64,000 bases of DNA, taken from contig NZ_NCQY01000023.1 in assembly GCF_002894645.1 (NCBI RefSeq), forward strand, positions 142,789 through 206,788, written 5' to 3'. This document shows positions 42,546-51,382 of the stretch, in pieces (positions within the stretch are counted from its first letter, which is position 1; every line of letters starts with the position of its first letter). Source of the stretch: Salinibacter altiplanensis (GTDB lineage Bacteria > Bacteroidota > Rhodothermia > Rhodothermales > Salinibacteraceae). The translations under genes and the position numbers were made by a program. The notes beneath the pieces were generated by a model. It ran no database searches and was not told where the DNA came from. It saw only the letters and a program-made list of their open reading frames with translations.

Positions 42546-44279
42546 CTACTCTTCCTGCACCAGCCACACGCGGTCGATCGCCCCCTCCGTCACCCGGTAG
42601 AGGACAATCTGCTCAAGGGGCTCCGTCTCCGGCATGCCCCGAATGGTCTCGTGGAGGGCCACGGTGGTGCCGATGGGGGCCGTGTGATGCACCTCTACGC
42701 GGAGCTGGTTGGCCGTCTGGAAGGTCGATGCGTACTGCTCGCGCAGGGCCGATCGCCCCTCCATGATCAGCGAGTCGGGATGCGCGTACACCTCCAGGTC
42801 GGGCGCGAAGGCGTCCAGGAAGCCACCGAGATCGTGGGCGTTGAACGCGTTGGCCCCCTGCTGCACGACGGCCGTCGGCGTTCGGGGAATCAGTTGCGTC
42901 GGGGGGTATACACGGCCCTCTTTGACGATGCGGTGGATCGACGACACATTCGTGATGTCCGCGAAGGGATTTTCGTCCAGCACCACGAGGTCGGCCTGCA
43001 TGCCGGATTCGAGCCGCCCGAGGTCGTCGCGCCCCAGAAGCCGAGCACCCCCCGCGGTGGCGGTCGCAAGAATCTCCTGCGGCGCGAGGCCCGCCGTCCG
43101 CATGAGCTCGAACTCTCGAAAGAGCGCCGGGCCGTGGGGCGTGCCAATGTTGCCCGCGTCGGTGCCCGCCGCAATGGAGACGCCGGCGTCGTGGAGCCGC
43201 ATCAGGTTGCGCATGGCGGTGGTGTCGGACGCGACGGTCGGCGCCTGCTCGATGCGCTGCCGAAGGCCTGCGGGGACCAGGGAATCGGGGAGCGTGCGCA
43301 GGTCAAAGAGCGACCCCGTGACGTCCGGGTGCCCGATGTGGTGCTCGGCCGTCGTTAGGTCGAGCTGCTGGGCAAACGTCTCGCGGTAGCGCTCACTCAC
43401 CATGAGCGTCGGCGTGTAGAGCACACCATTCTCTTGGAGGAGACGCACGAAGGCGTCGTCGACGGGCTGATCGGACACGCTGTGGACCAGGATGTCGGCC
43501 CCGGCCTCTACGGCGGCGCGGGCGGTCTCCAGCTCCGTCGCGTGGACGGCCACCCGCGTGCCGGCGTTGTGGGCCTCATCGACGGTCGCCTCGACGACCG
43601 GACGGTAGTCGGCCGGCGTCTCATCGCCGCCCACGATGTACCAGATCTTGATGAGGTCGACCCCGGCCATAATCTGGTCGCGAACCTCTTTCCGGGCTGC
43701 CTCGGGCGTCGTGATTTGTAGAATCGGGGGATCGCCCTCGTCGAGCGACGGACGCTCGACGCTGGAGATGAGCGGGCCCGCCGTCGCGACGGTGGGCGCC
43801 CTCGCCGCGGTGTCGGCCCGGGCGCGCACGTCCAGGGTCCACATCGGACCACCGACGTCCACCACGCTCGTAACCCCGCTGCGCAGGTAGCGGCGGAAGG
43901 TATCGGGGAGCCGCTTCTTGATGCGGCGCAGCTCCTCCGCGTACGGCCGTTCGGCCCGCAGGTCGATCACGTCGGGGCGCGTGTAGAGGCCGCCGCTCTG
44001 GAAGAAGTGGACGTGCCCGTCGACGAGGCCCGGCATCACGTACCGGTCCGGCATCTCGTGGACCGTCGCATCCACCGGCACCTCCACCTCGCCCGACGGC
44101 CCCACCGCGGCGATGCGGTTGCCGTCCAGCAGAACCGTCGCGTTCTCGATCACCGTCGAGTCGGCGGGATTCAGGGCCGTGGGGCCGACGAGGGCCGTGG
44201 GTTGGGCCGCGACCGGTCCGGTCCCGAGCAGGAAAATAAGGGGAACGAGCATCCAGTGCCGAACGGGACGTTGGGCCAT
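42546..44279 (-). CDS. Exported amidohydrolase with C-terminal SnoaL/NTF2-like domain
   Basis: This 577-residue protein starts with a signal peptide (WMLVPLIFLLGTGPVAAQ). The amidohydrolase domain (about 28-450) has the HxH metal motif DGHVHFFQSGG, the IKIWYIVGG strand with the bridging-Lys position, VAVHATELETARAAVEAGAD and a downstream Asp in AAGTDAGNIG. LGRLESGMQADLVVLDENPF is the usual end of the beta-sandwich. From about 465 (AVVQQGANAFNAHDLGGFLD) to the end a SnoaL/NTF2-like domain is fused. Substrates of exported imidazolonepropionase-like relatives vary; peptide- or lactone-cleaving activity is possible. The fusion is worth noting. Confidence 0.83.
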   Translation of the reverse strand: MAQRPVRHWMLVPLIFLLGTGPVAAQPTALVGPTALNPADSTVIENATVLLDGNRIAAVGPSGEVEVPVDATVHEMPDRYVMPGLVDGHVHFFQSGGLYTRPDVIDLRAERPYAEELRRIKKRLPDTFRRYLRSGVTSVVDVGGPMWTLDVRARADTAARAPTVATAGPLISSVERPSLDEGDPPILQITTPEAARKEVRDQIMAGVDLIKIWYIVGGDETPADYRPVVEATVDEAHNAGTRVAVHATELETARAAVEAGADILVHSVSDQPVDDAFVRLLQENGVLYTPTLMVSERYRETFAQQLDLTTAEHHIGHPDVTGSLFDLRTLPDSLVPAGLRQRIEQAPTVASDTTAMRNLMRLHDAGVSIAAGTDAGNIGTPHGPALFREFELMRTAGLAPQEILATATAGGARLLGRDDLGRLESGMQADLVVLDENPFADITNVSSIHRIVKEGRVYPPTQLIPRTPTAVVQQGANAFNAHDLGGFLDAFAPDLEVYAHPDSLIMEGRSALREQYASTFQTANQLRVEVHHTAPIGTTVALHETIRGMPETEPLEQIVLYRVTEGAIDRVWLVQEE

Positions 44280-44285
44280 CGATGT

Positions 44286-44687
44286 CTATTGAGGCTCGGA
44301 ATGTTGTTCGATCCAATGAGCGAGTTCGTCTTCACTCGTCGTCCCCGCCGCTACTCGTTCCACAATCTGTACCATTTCCACCTCGTCGGGATTGAGCCGA
44401 TATCCGTTCCGAAACAAAAACGCCCGGATCGCAAGAAGACCCGTCCGCTTGTTCCCATCGACGAACGGATGATTCCGCACGATGCCGTGACCGTACGCCG
44501 CAGCGAGCTCAAAGAGCGATGGATCCGCAAACGCGTGCCGGTTTCGCGGTCGATCAAGGGCGCTTTCGAGCCGACCCTCATCGCGTAGGCCCGCCGTTCC
44601 CCCAAACTGATGGAGCGTCTCGGCGTGCATCGCCAGCACGAGCTTCTTCTGGAGCCACGTCGGCTCGTTGCGCTGGGACTCTTCCAT
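44286..44687 (-). CDS. doc: Doc-type Fic-family toxin
   Basis: The 133-residue Fic-domain protein carries HPFVDGNKR (H73 to R81), the HxFx(D/E)GNKR catalytic loop that transfers phosphate to EF-Tu in Doc. Doc-like lead-in elements are also present (GGTAGLRDEGRLESALDRPR). It is the toxin half of a two-gene module: the upstream gene on the same strand is an AbrB-like antitoxin, ending 6 bp before this start. Doc phosphorylates EF-Tu and halts translation unless bound by the antitoxin. Length is normal for Doc. Confidence 0.9.
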   Translation of the reverse strand: MEESQRNEPTWLQKKLVLAMHAETLHQFGGTAGLRDEGRLESALDRPRNRHAFADPSLFELAAAYGHGIVRNHPFVDGNKRTGLLAIRAFLFRNGYRLNPDEVEMVQIVERVAAGTTSEDELAHWIEQHSEPQ

Positions 44688-44693
44688 GACTCA

Positions 44694-44918
44694 TCAGGCA
44701 AGCTCACGGAAGGCATTTCGGTGCGTACGCATGAACTCGCGCGCGTCCTCCATTGCCTCCACGAACTCCGGATTGTACGGCGTGAGCTGCACGCCATCCG
44801 GGGTCTGGATGGCAAAAAGCTCATCTCCCTTCTCTACGTTAAGGTCTTTCAGGGTTGAGCTGGGGAGAACCACCCCGAGTGAGTTCCCTATTTCGCGGAC
44901 CTTCAGTGCGTCGGACAT
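44694..44918 (-). CDS. AbrB/MazE-family antitoxin paired with Doc
   Basis: The 74-residue protein has the SpoVT-AbrB swapped-hairpin pattern: VREIGNSLGVVLPSSTLKDL, VEKGDELFAIQTPDGVQLTP, then a helical tail (FVEAMEDAREFMRTHRNAFR) that likely binds the toxin. It should bind DNA as a dimer and autoregulate the operon. Doc is classically paired with Phd, so the AbrB-type partner is a less common but known arrangement. It precedes doc by 6 bp and starts the operon. Confidence 0.87.
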   Translation of the reverse strand: MSDALKVREIGNSLGVVLPSSTLKDLNVEKGDELFAIQTPDGVQLTPYNPEFVEAMEDAREFMRTHRNAFRELA

Positions 44919-45072
44919 GTCGAAGCTACCGATGATGAAAGAAGCGCCTCAACAAAAGTGGTAACGTCCTCGTCCAGCCGCAGATCCTAGCAAGGACCAT
45001 CCGGACTTTTACTACAGAGCCCTCTTTTTCCCCAATCCGGTAGACTCGGCCCCCCGTTCACGATTCGTTGAC

Positions 45073-45651
45073 CTACGTTTTCCCCCTCTCCGGTGCCGGC
45101 TCGTCCACCAGCCGCTCCAGCGCATCGTCGAGTGCCCACTTGAGGATTATGCCGCTGTGCTCGTACCGGATGCGCCCTCGCTTGTCGATGAGGTACGTGC
45201 GGGGCACCGCCTCGCCCGGAAAGTGGCGCGCCGCGACCGCAGGATTGGCAATCTGTGGAAAGTTGACGCCCTGTTTTTCCACGAAGGGACGCACCGCATC
45301 CGCCCCGTCCCGATCCACCGCGATTCCCACGAACTGCACCCCGTCGTCCGCAAACTCGCGCTGCAGGTCCACAAAGCCGGGCATCTCCACGCGGCACGGG
45401 GGGCACCAGGTGGCCCACACGTTCACCACTACCACCTCTCCGCGGTGGTCGGCGAGCCGGAAGCGATCCCCCGCCAGCGCCTCGGCCTCGACGCTCGGCG
45501 CCGGGCGCCCCTCTTCGGCGAGATCAATGCTCGGCATGTACTGCTGATAGACGTACACGCCCATCACCAGGAGCACGGGCCAGTGCCAGTAGGCCGTAGC
45601 GTAGGCCCAGACGATGCGCCACAGGGAGCGATCGCGATTCGACTCAGGCAT
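45073..45651 (-). CDS. TlpA-like membrane-anchored thioredoxin (second of pair)
   Basis: The 192-residue protein has an N-terminal signal-anchor (ATAYWHWPVLLVMGVYVYQQ) and a periplasmic thioredoxin-like domain with WCPPC (C83, C86), WATW preceding and the late cis-Pro strand AVPRTYLIDKRGRI. TlpA/ResA-type proteins reduce disulfides for cytochrome c maturation or other envelope proteins. It follows a similar gene at 45709 by 57 bp in the same direction, and both likely come from one transcript with the exported protein at 46363. Confidence 0.87.
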   Translation of the reverse strand: MPESNRDRSLWRIVWAYATAYWHWPVLLVMGVYVYQQYMPSIDLAEEGRPAPSVEAEALAGDRFRLADHRGEVVVVNVWATWCPPCRVEMPGFVDLQREFADDGVQFVGIAVDRDGADAVRPFVEKQGVNFPQIANPAVAARHFPGEAVPRTYLIDKRGRIRYEHSGIILKWALDDALERLVDEPAPERGKT

Positions 45652-45708
45652 ACGGGACGATGCGGGATCGGTCGGTGCACAAGCATCGAGCGGCCGGCGG
45701 AGACGTAG

Positions 45709-46263
45709 CTATGAGGTTTCCCGTAGGAGTGCCTCCAACAGGGGACGGATCCGGTCCTCGGTGGTCATGCCCGGAATGTGCTTGCGGATCTGCCCGTCGG
45801 GACCGATTACGAACGTCATGGGCAGCCCCCGCACGCCGCCGTATTTCTTCGCGATGGCGCCGTCGCCCAGCCCGATTGGGTAGTTGATGTTCATCTCGTC
45901 GGCGAAGGCCCGCACCTCGTCGGGGCCGGCGCTCCGCTCAAGGGCCACCCCCACGAACTGCAGGCCCCGGTCGCCGAGGTCCTTCTGCAGCGACACGAAG
46001 TCCGGAATCTCACGGCGGCACGGCGGGCACCACGTGGCCCAGAAGTTGAGCACCACGACGTCCCCACGGTGGTCAGCGAGGCGAAAGGTCCCATCGTCCA
46101 GGGTATTGAGGGCAAAATTGGGGGCTTCGTCCGTCGGACCCTGCGGGTTGTCCGCGGCGGGGGAGGCCGGCTGCTCGGCCAGCACGAGGGTAACGAGGCC
46201 GCCTACGACGAGCAGGCCCGCGACGAACGATCCCGTCCAGCTGGGAAGAGAGAAGTTGCGCAT
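45709..46263 (-). CDS. TlpA-like thioredoxin (first of pair)
   Basis: The 184-residue protein has a signal-anchor (GSFVAGLLVVGGLVTLVLAE), then an acidic linker and a thioredoxin-like domain with WCPPC (C79, C82) and a cis-Pro strand in GLPMTFVIGPDGQI. It is similar in plan to the downstream TlpA-like gene, with the same RLADHRG lead-in to the core. A role in envelope thiol-disulfide exchange is expected. It lies between an exported small protein upstream and its partner downstream. Confidence 0.87.
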   Translation of the reverse strand: MRNFSLPSWTGSFVAGLLVVGGLVTLVLAEQPASPAADNPQGPTDEAPNFALNTLDDGTFRLADHRGDVVVLNFWATWCPPCRREIPDFVSLQKDLGDRGLQFVGVALERSAGPDEVRAFADEMNINYPIGLGDGAIAKKYGGVRGLPMTFVIGPDGQIRKHIPGMTTEDRIRPLLEALLRETS

Positions 46264-46362
46264 AGAGATACAGGGGGCGTCTCCAAAGAATCGAACAGAG
46301 GGGAAGATGCCGGACGACCGGCGAATGACCCTCAGGCGCCACCTGAGGGCAGATGGAGACGA

Positions 46363-46743
46363 CTAAATTTGGAGGACGACCGGGCGGAGGATGTGCACCG
46401 TCGGCGAGACGGGCGGCGGAGACAGGAGCCGCTGCGCATTCAGAGAAACGGATGGGGACTCGGCAAACGCGGGCCCAACCGACCCGCCTCCCGACGGGCC
46501 GTCGAGCGAGAACGTGGACCGCTCCGACGGCACCGCACGAACCGTCGCCACGGTGCCCTTCTCCGAGCAGGTCCACTGGGCCTCGGACGCGACGGCGGCC
46601 ACAACGGCGGCCGACGCCGCATCGTCCGGTGCCGCGGCCCCACGGCACGGCGTGACGGACTGCAGCAGGGGCCCTACGACCAAAAGGAAGCCAAGGGCAA
46701 CGGCCCAGCGGCCCACGGTATCGGACGACCGAAGGTGATGCAT
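46363..46743 (-). CDS. Small exported protein of unknown function upstream of the TlpA pair
   Basis: The 126-residue frame begins with a signal peptide or anchor (TVGRWAVALGFLLVVGPLLQ), then a low-complexity segment rich in Ala, Ser, Val and Pro containing a Cys (AQWTCSEKG). The C-terminal part (SLNAQRLLSPPPVSPTVHIL) is unlike any family I know. It is 99 bp upstream of the first TlpA-like gene on the same strand. The ATG at 46743 was chosen to give the hydrophobic leader. Confidence is limited because the high GC content yields many open frames. Confidence 0.55.
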   Translation of the reverse strand: MHHLRSSDTVGRWAVALGFLLVVGPLLQSVTPCRGAAAPDDAASAAVVAAVASEAQWTCSEKGTVATVRAVPSERSTFSLDGPSGGGSVGPAFAESPSVSLNAQRLLSPPPVSPTVHILRPVVLQI

Positions 46744-46821
46744 GCAGAGGGGAGGCGCTTGATTTGTAGCTCTGTGCAAACCTTCTGCGCACAAACCAAG
46801 TTCCTCTGTCGCGTCCCCGGT

Positions 46822-46922
46822 CAGGGCAATCGCATCGTAGCGACAGGGGCTGTTTGCACGGGTCGGTAGAGGCGGACATTCGGTTCCGTCACTCGACGAA
46901 GCTTCCAACATGCAATTGCCCT
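46822..46922. repeat. Dispersed MITE-like repeat, copy B
   Basis: This contiguous element of about 101 bp begins CAGGGCAATCGCATCGTAGC and ends ATGCAATTGCCCT; the ends are inverted repeats over about 13 bp with one mismatch (AGGGCAAT-C/T-GCAT). It matches the left and right parts of copy A at 23226-23394. It contains no frame for a transposase and sits just upstream of the RNA methyltransferase gene. Confidence 0.6.
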
Positions 46923-47010
46923 ACGTCTCCGGTCCCCCTCGAACTCCCCCTGTCCGGCCCGGTAGGACCGCGCCCAGCCGGTGTTGCCAATCGCTCCGTC
47001 CCTCTTCTCT

Positions 47011-48120
47011 ATGCCATCGTCTCCCTCGATCACCTCTTTCCGTGCCCGCGGTCGCACCCCTCTCCTGTTCACCGTCAACATGGGGCTGGAGGACGTGGTC
47101 GTGGACGAGTTTCGGGCGCGGGCCGCGGGCGCAGGCCTCGACGTGACCGACACCGACGACGCCCCCTTCGACCTGCAGAGCTACGCCCTCGTGGAGGTCG
47201 ACGCGGGGCCCAGTGATGCGCTCGCCGTGGCCCGCCAGATGGGCTCGGTCCACCACGTCCTGGCGCCCCTCTACACCTTCACGCTGTCCGCGGATGGCGA
47301 GGCGGCCCTCCGCACCATCCGCGACACGATGAAAGGCCTCGACGTGGCGGCGATGGAGGCGGCGGAGACCTTCCGCGCCTCCTCGGTCCGGCAGGGGACC
47401 CACGACTTCACGAGCGTCGACGTGCAGACGTGGGCCGGTGGGACCCTCGACGCCCGCTACGAGGCGTCCGTCGACCTGGAGGACTACGACGTGGAGGTGC
47501 GGGTAGACGTGCGCGACGACCGGTGCCTCGTGAGCGTACAGCACACCCGCGAGGCCCTGAGCCGGCGCCAGCTCGAGGGCTACCAGCCGCGGGCCGCACT
47601 CAAGGCAAACGTGGCCCACGCCCTCCTCCGCCTTGCCCACCTCGACGCGCCCCCGGACACCCTGCTCGACCCCTTCTGCGGCTCCGGCACCATTCTGTTG
47701 GAGGCCGCTCCCCTGTGGCCCGGCACGCAGTGCTACGGCAACGACTGGAACGAAGACGCCGTCGCGGGGGCCCGAAAAAACGTCGAGGCCGCGGGGCTCT
47801 CTGACCAAATTACGATTCGGAAGGGCGACGCGTGGCAGCTCGCCGAACGATTCGAGGACGTGACGGCGGACCTGATCGTCACCAACCCGCCGTTCGGCGT
47901 GCGCATGGCCAGCAGCATGGACTTCTACCCCTTCTACCGGCGCGTCCTGGGACAGATGGCCGAGGTGCTGCGGCCCGGCGGCCTCGTGGTAATGCTGGTG
48001 CTGCGGCAGGGCCCCTTCAACACGGTCCTCGACGAGTCCGACCAGTTCGCCAGTCGTCACGTGCGGGCCATCGAGATCGGCGGGCTTTATCCATATGTCT
48101 TCGTGCTTGAACGCCGGTAG
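47011..48120 (+). CDS. THUMP-domain class I RNA methyltransferase
   Basis: The 369-residue protein has an N-terminal THUMP-like half (FTVNMGLEDVVVDEFRARAA to REALSRRQLEGYQPRAALKA) and a Rossmann SAM-dependent methyltransferase half. The SAM motif is TLLDPFCGSGTILLEAAPLW and the catalytic motif IV is DLIVTNPPFGVRMASS (NPPF), placing it with the RlmL/Trm14-type guanine/adenine N-methyltransferases. The target is probably rRNA or tRNA, not resolvable from sequence. The ATG at 47011 gives the short MPSSPSITSFRARG N-terminus. Confidence 0.87.
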   Translation: MPSSPSITSFRARGRTPLLFTVNMGLEDVVVDEFRARAAGAGLDVTDTDDAPFDLQSYALVEVDAGPSDALAVARQMGSVHHVLAPLYTFTLSADGEAALRTIRDTMKGLDVAAMEAAETFRASSVRQGTHDFTSVDVQTWAGGTLDARYEASVDLEDYDVEVRVDVRDDRCLVSVQHTREALSRRQLEGYQPRAALKANVAHALLRLAHLDAPPDTLLDPFCGSGTILLEAAPLWPGTQCYGNDWNEDAVAGARKNVEAAGLSDQITIRKGDAWQLAERFEDVTADLIVTNPPFGVRMASSMDFYPFYRRVLGQMAEVLRPGGLVVMLVLRQGPFNTVLDESDQFASRHVRAIEIGGLYPYVFVLERR

Positions 48121-48236
48121 GCCCGGGGGACGGTCCTCCACATTGCGATCCACCGCGGTCGGCCCTTCCTTGGCCCCCAGCCTCACCGGACACACCTCCC
48201 AACATTCATCAGCATACGCAGCGCCTATCTTCGTTC

Positions 48237-50072
48237 ATGCACCCACCTCTCTGCCCCTCGTCTCCTCCTGTCTCGTCTCGCCACCGGACGCCGGCCCGTC
48301 CTTCTGGCTTCCACACCGCCCTCCTGGCCGTCGGACTGCTCCTCATGTCGGGCCTGATGGTCCCGCGGTCCTCCTCGGCACAGCCTGCCTCGCCCCCGGC
48401 GGTAGACGCCCTCCTCCAGAGCGACTCCAGCGCAATGATCCCGGTCGTGGAGCGCTTCGCGGAAGACCGGGATGCGCTGCGCCGCCGCTACGACGCCGCG
48501 GGGCCGACGCAATGGGCACGGATGCGCACGTTCTACAACCAGTGGCTCGACGAGCTGAACGCCGTTCGCTTTGATCCCCTCGGCGTGGAGGGACGCATCG
48601 ACCACCTGCTCCTGCGGAACGACATTCAGACGTCGCTGCAACGGCTGGACCGGACGGAGCGGCGCCACGCCGAGATGGAGCCGTACCTTCCCTTCGCCTC
48701 GACGGTCACCTCCCTCTACTACCGGTGGCGGGACGACCCATCGCTCGAGCCCCGCACCGTGGCCGACACGCTGGCTGCCCTCCGAGACACCATCAGGGCG
48801 ACCCAGAAACACCTGTCGGAGCAGTCCCGGGAGACGGAGTCGGACCGCGTCGTGGCCCACCGGGCGGCCAACAAGATTGCGGACCTCCGCGGGCATCTGG
48901 AGGAGTGGTACGCATTCTACGACGGGTACCACCCGGACTTTGCCTGGTGGGTGGAGGCGCCGTACACGGACGTCCAGGAGCAGCTGAAGGACTACCGGAC
49001 GTTTCTCCGGCGAGACATTGTGGGCGTGCCGGAGGGGGAGGAACGTCCCCTGATCGGGGACCCGATCGGGACGGAGGCGCTCGAGGCGGACCTACGGCAC
49101 GCCATGATTCCGTACACGCCCGACGCGCTGATTGAGGTGGCCGAACAAGAACTGGCGTGGGGGAAAGCGCAAATGCGACGGGCCGCCCGTGACATGGGCC
49201 ACGGGGACGATTGGCGCACGGCCCTGGAAGCGGTCAAAGCCCGTCACGTAGACCCGGGCCAACAGCCTTCCCTCGCACAAAATCTGGCGGAAGAGGCCGT
49301 GTCGTTCCTTCGGGAGCGAGACCTGGTGACGATTCCCCCGAGGGCCGAAGAGGTCTGGCGGATGCAGATGCTATCGCCCGACCGGCAAGAGGTGGCCCCC
49401 TACTTTCTGGGCGGCGAGGTCGTCCGGGTGGCCTTCCCGGCCCGAGAGATGTCGCACGAGAACAAGCTGATGAGCATTCGGGGCAACAACCGGCACTTCT
49501 CTCGGGCGGTGGTCCACCACGAGCTCATCCCGGGGCACCACCTGCAGGGCTTCATGACGGACCGGTACAACGCCCACCGCGACCTATTCTCCACGCCGTT
49601 TTGGGGCGAGGGGTGGGCCCTCTACTGGGAAATGTACCTCTGGGACCTTGACTTTCCCGAGTCGCCGGCGGACCGGATGGGCATGCTCTTCTGGCGCAAT
49701 CACCGGGCGGCACGCATCATCTTCTCGCTCCGATACCACATGGGCGAGATGTCGGCGCAGGAGGCCGTCGACTTTCTGGTGCGGGAGGTTGGGCACGAGC
49801 GGGCCAACGCAGAGGCGGAGGTGCGGCGCTCCATCATCGGCACCTATCCTCCACTGTACCAGGCCGCCTACATGCTCGGCGGCCTTCAATTCCGCGCCCT
49901 CCACGAGGAGCTCGTCACGAACGGCGACCTGTCCGACCGCGAATTCCACGACCGGATTCTTCGGGGCGGGCGCATGCCGGTCGAGATGGTACGCGCCCGG
50001 CTTCGGGGACGGCGCCTCCCGAAGGACTACGAGCCGCAGTGGCACTTCGTCGGCGCCCCAAGCAGAAAGTAG
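48237..50072 (+). CDS. Exported DUF885 (M2-like peptidase) family protein
   Basis: The 611-residue protein has an N-terminal leader (AVGLLLMSGLMVPRSSSAQP, cleavage after SSAQ-like) and matches DUF885: a helical N-half, then VVHHELIPGHHLQGFMTDRY with the HExxxxH-type zinc motif (HELIPGH) and the third ligand region FWGEGWALYWEMYLW, as in gluzincin carboxypeptidase-like members. It ends LPKDYEPQWHF. A periplasmic or outer-membrane location is likely. It probably cleaves peptides or related amides. It follows the RNA methyltransferase on the same strand with a 116 bp spacer. Confidence 0.85.
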   Translation: MHPPLCPSSPPVSSRHRTPARPSGFHTALLAVGLLLMSGLMVPRSSSAQPASPPAVDALLQSDSSAMIPVVERFAEDRDALRRRYDAAGPTQWARMRTFYNQWLDELNAVRFDPLGVEGRIDHLLLRNDIQTSLQRLDRTERRHAEMEPYLPFASTVTSLYYRWRDDPSLEPRTVADTLAALRDTIRATQKHLSEQSRETESDRVVAHRAANKIADLRGHLEEWYAFYDGYHPDFAWWVEAPYTDVQEQLKDYRTFLRRDIVGVPEGEERPLIGDPIGTEALEADLRHAMIPYTPDALIEVAEQELAWGKAQMRRAARDMGHGDDWRTALEAVKARHVDPGQQPSLAQNLAEEAVSFLRERDLVTIPPRAEEVWRMQMLSPDRQEVAPYFLGGEVVRVAFPAREMSHENKLMSIRGNNRHFSRAVVHHELIPGHHLQGFMTDRYNAHRDLFSTPFWGEGWALYWEMYLWDLDFPESPADRMGMLFWRNHRAARIIFSLRYHMGEMSAQEAVDFLVREVGHERANAEAEVRRSIIGTYPPLYQAAYMLGGLQFRALHEELVTNGDLSDREFHDRILRGGRMPVEMVRARLRGRRLPKDYEPQWHFVGAPSRK

Positions 50073-50142
50073 CACGGTGCAGGCACCACGGCCCTCGTTT
50101 TGCCAACAATCCCCTTCGTCGTTCTACAACCAAATCGGAACC

Positions 50143-50174
50143 GCCCCGCCGGGTTGATTGACCCGACGGGGCGA
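50143..50174. terminator. Bidirectional terminator between convergent genes
   Basis: CGCCCCGCCGGGTT and the near-complementary AACCCG/CGGGGCG arms (CCCGACGGGGCG) form a stem with a short loop. It lies between the DUF885 gene (stop 50072) and the beta-barrel gene (end 50202). T-tracts are weak. Confidence 0.5.
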
Positions 50175-50201
50175 AATTCCACTACAGCTCAAAAAGGCCC
50201 C

Positions 50202-50708
50202 CTACAGTGCAAAGAGCAATCCCCCAGTGATTCCGATGCGGTCCGGATTGCCAATCGTAACCTGCCCTTGAACGAAGGGCTGGAAGGAGCCGGTGTCAAA
50301 CTCAACGCCCCCGACAAGGTTGAGTCCAGTGTCGGTATCAGAGATGCCCCCCACCTCTGAGCTCGTTATTCCGAGTCCCCCTCCCGCGTACGGAGAAAAC
50401 GTCTCCTCCGTGGGAAAGATGTAGTGTGCATTCAAGTCGATCGTGTAGATTGTCACGTCCGCCCCTCCTTGGTCGTCAGCAAAGTAGTAATCGAAAGCCC
50501 CGGCTAGCTGCACCGGTTCCTCCACATCTTGAGAAAGATCGTATCGGACGTTGCCCCCGAGGGCAAATTCTTCAATGTCACCGACATCGATTGTGACACG
50601 AGGGCCGATCTCAAACCCAGAATTTGACTCTGTCTGGGCCTGTGCAGTGTACGGAAATGCAATAGTGAGAGCGAAAGCGACGGCAGCGAGAGATGCGAAG
50701 CGTTTCAT
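50202..50708 (-). CDS. Outer-membrane beta-barrel protein
   Basis: The 168-residue protein has a clear signal peptide (KRFASLAAVAFALTIAFPYT, cut after AQAQ). The mature part shows alternating hydrophobic strands ending in a hydrophobic residue (GFEIGPRVTIDVGDI, ALGGNVRYDL, QLAGAFDYYF, VTIYTIDLNAHYIF, SPYAGGGLGIT, GLNLVGGVEFDT, FQPFVQGQVTIG, RIGITGGLLFAL). The terminal Phe-Ala-Leu is typical of barrels for the BAM complex. It is small, like OmpW/OmpA-type barrels. The ATG at 50708 is preferred over an upstream one that would disrupt the leader. Function unknown. Confidence 0.82.
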   Translation of the reverse strand: MKRFASLAAVAFALTIAFPYTAQAQTESNSGFEIGPRVTIDVGDIEEFALGGNVRYDLSQDVEEPVQLAGAFDYYFADDQGGADVTIYTIDLNAHYIFPTEETFSPYAGGGLGITSSEVGGISDTDTGLNLVGGVEFDTGSFQPFVQGQVTIGNPDRIGITGGLLFAL

Positions 50709-51382
50709 CAATTTTCGTCTACGGTTATTGATGTGGTTGGCGAAGCGAAAAAACACCAATCTTTACTCCGACTGGCTGAGAAATACGAGGAGCACAAATC
50801 TCATGCTCGTCCATTTTGATCCAGCGTCCAAGGGCCCCTGCAGACAAAGCCCCCTGCTGTAGCCTCCTACGACGGGACCGAAGAGGCCCTGCCAAGAGAC
50901 TCGTCAATTCTTCTCGCCGTATCTCCCCCCGCTCGCAGGGATTTCCTTTCCGCACTCTTTCTGTCCAGGGCCGACGGAATGCCTTCTCCTGCGCTCCCAT
51001 CTGGAGCACAGAGGCTGTTTGGGAGATTGATGTTCAGCCGCGACTCAGTGGGCGAGGCTGCATAATGGCGCTCAAATGAGGCGCTGTAGTGGAACTGCCG
51101 GGCCCAATGCCGAAGCCACTTTCCGCGAGACTCACGACGGCACAGTGCCGGGAGCAAAGCGACCGAATGCTTTCAGAGTGCGACCCAGTACTCATCGGGG
51201 GGGCCACAGAACGTCCGCCAAACAGCTTCACAGCGGTTAACACTTCGGGGTCCGCGTTCGATGACCATTACGACTCCCCCGTTGCGTTTATCGATGCTCC
51301 TCGAGGCGCGTCTCCACCGATGTCTGATCGGCCGGCCTCGGGGGCTGGGGAGTGCTCTCCCCCGAACCGACCCCGCGGTAAC
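50709..51382. other. Intergenic region upstream of the first chemoreceptor
   Basis: No gene is supported, apart from the uncertain 5' end of the chemoreceptor. In-frame starts at 51089 and 51320 exist, but the extra residues they would add look unlike protein. Confidence 0.45.

Noticed and set aside
46363-46911. Longer form of the small exported protein
   Set aside because: The extra 56 codons overlap the dispersed repeat and place the signal peptide internally; the start at 46743 is better.
51089-51382. Earlier start codons for the first chemoreceptor
   Set aside because: The added residues are not protein-like and the hydrophobic segment follows MMTALV directly from 51383; an earlier start at 51320 cannot be excluded.
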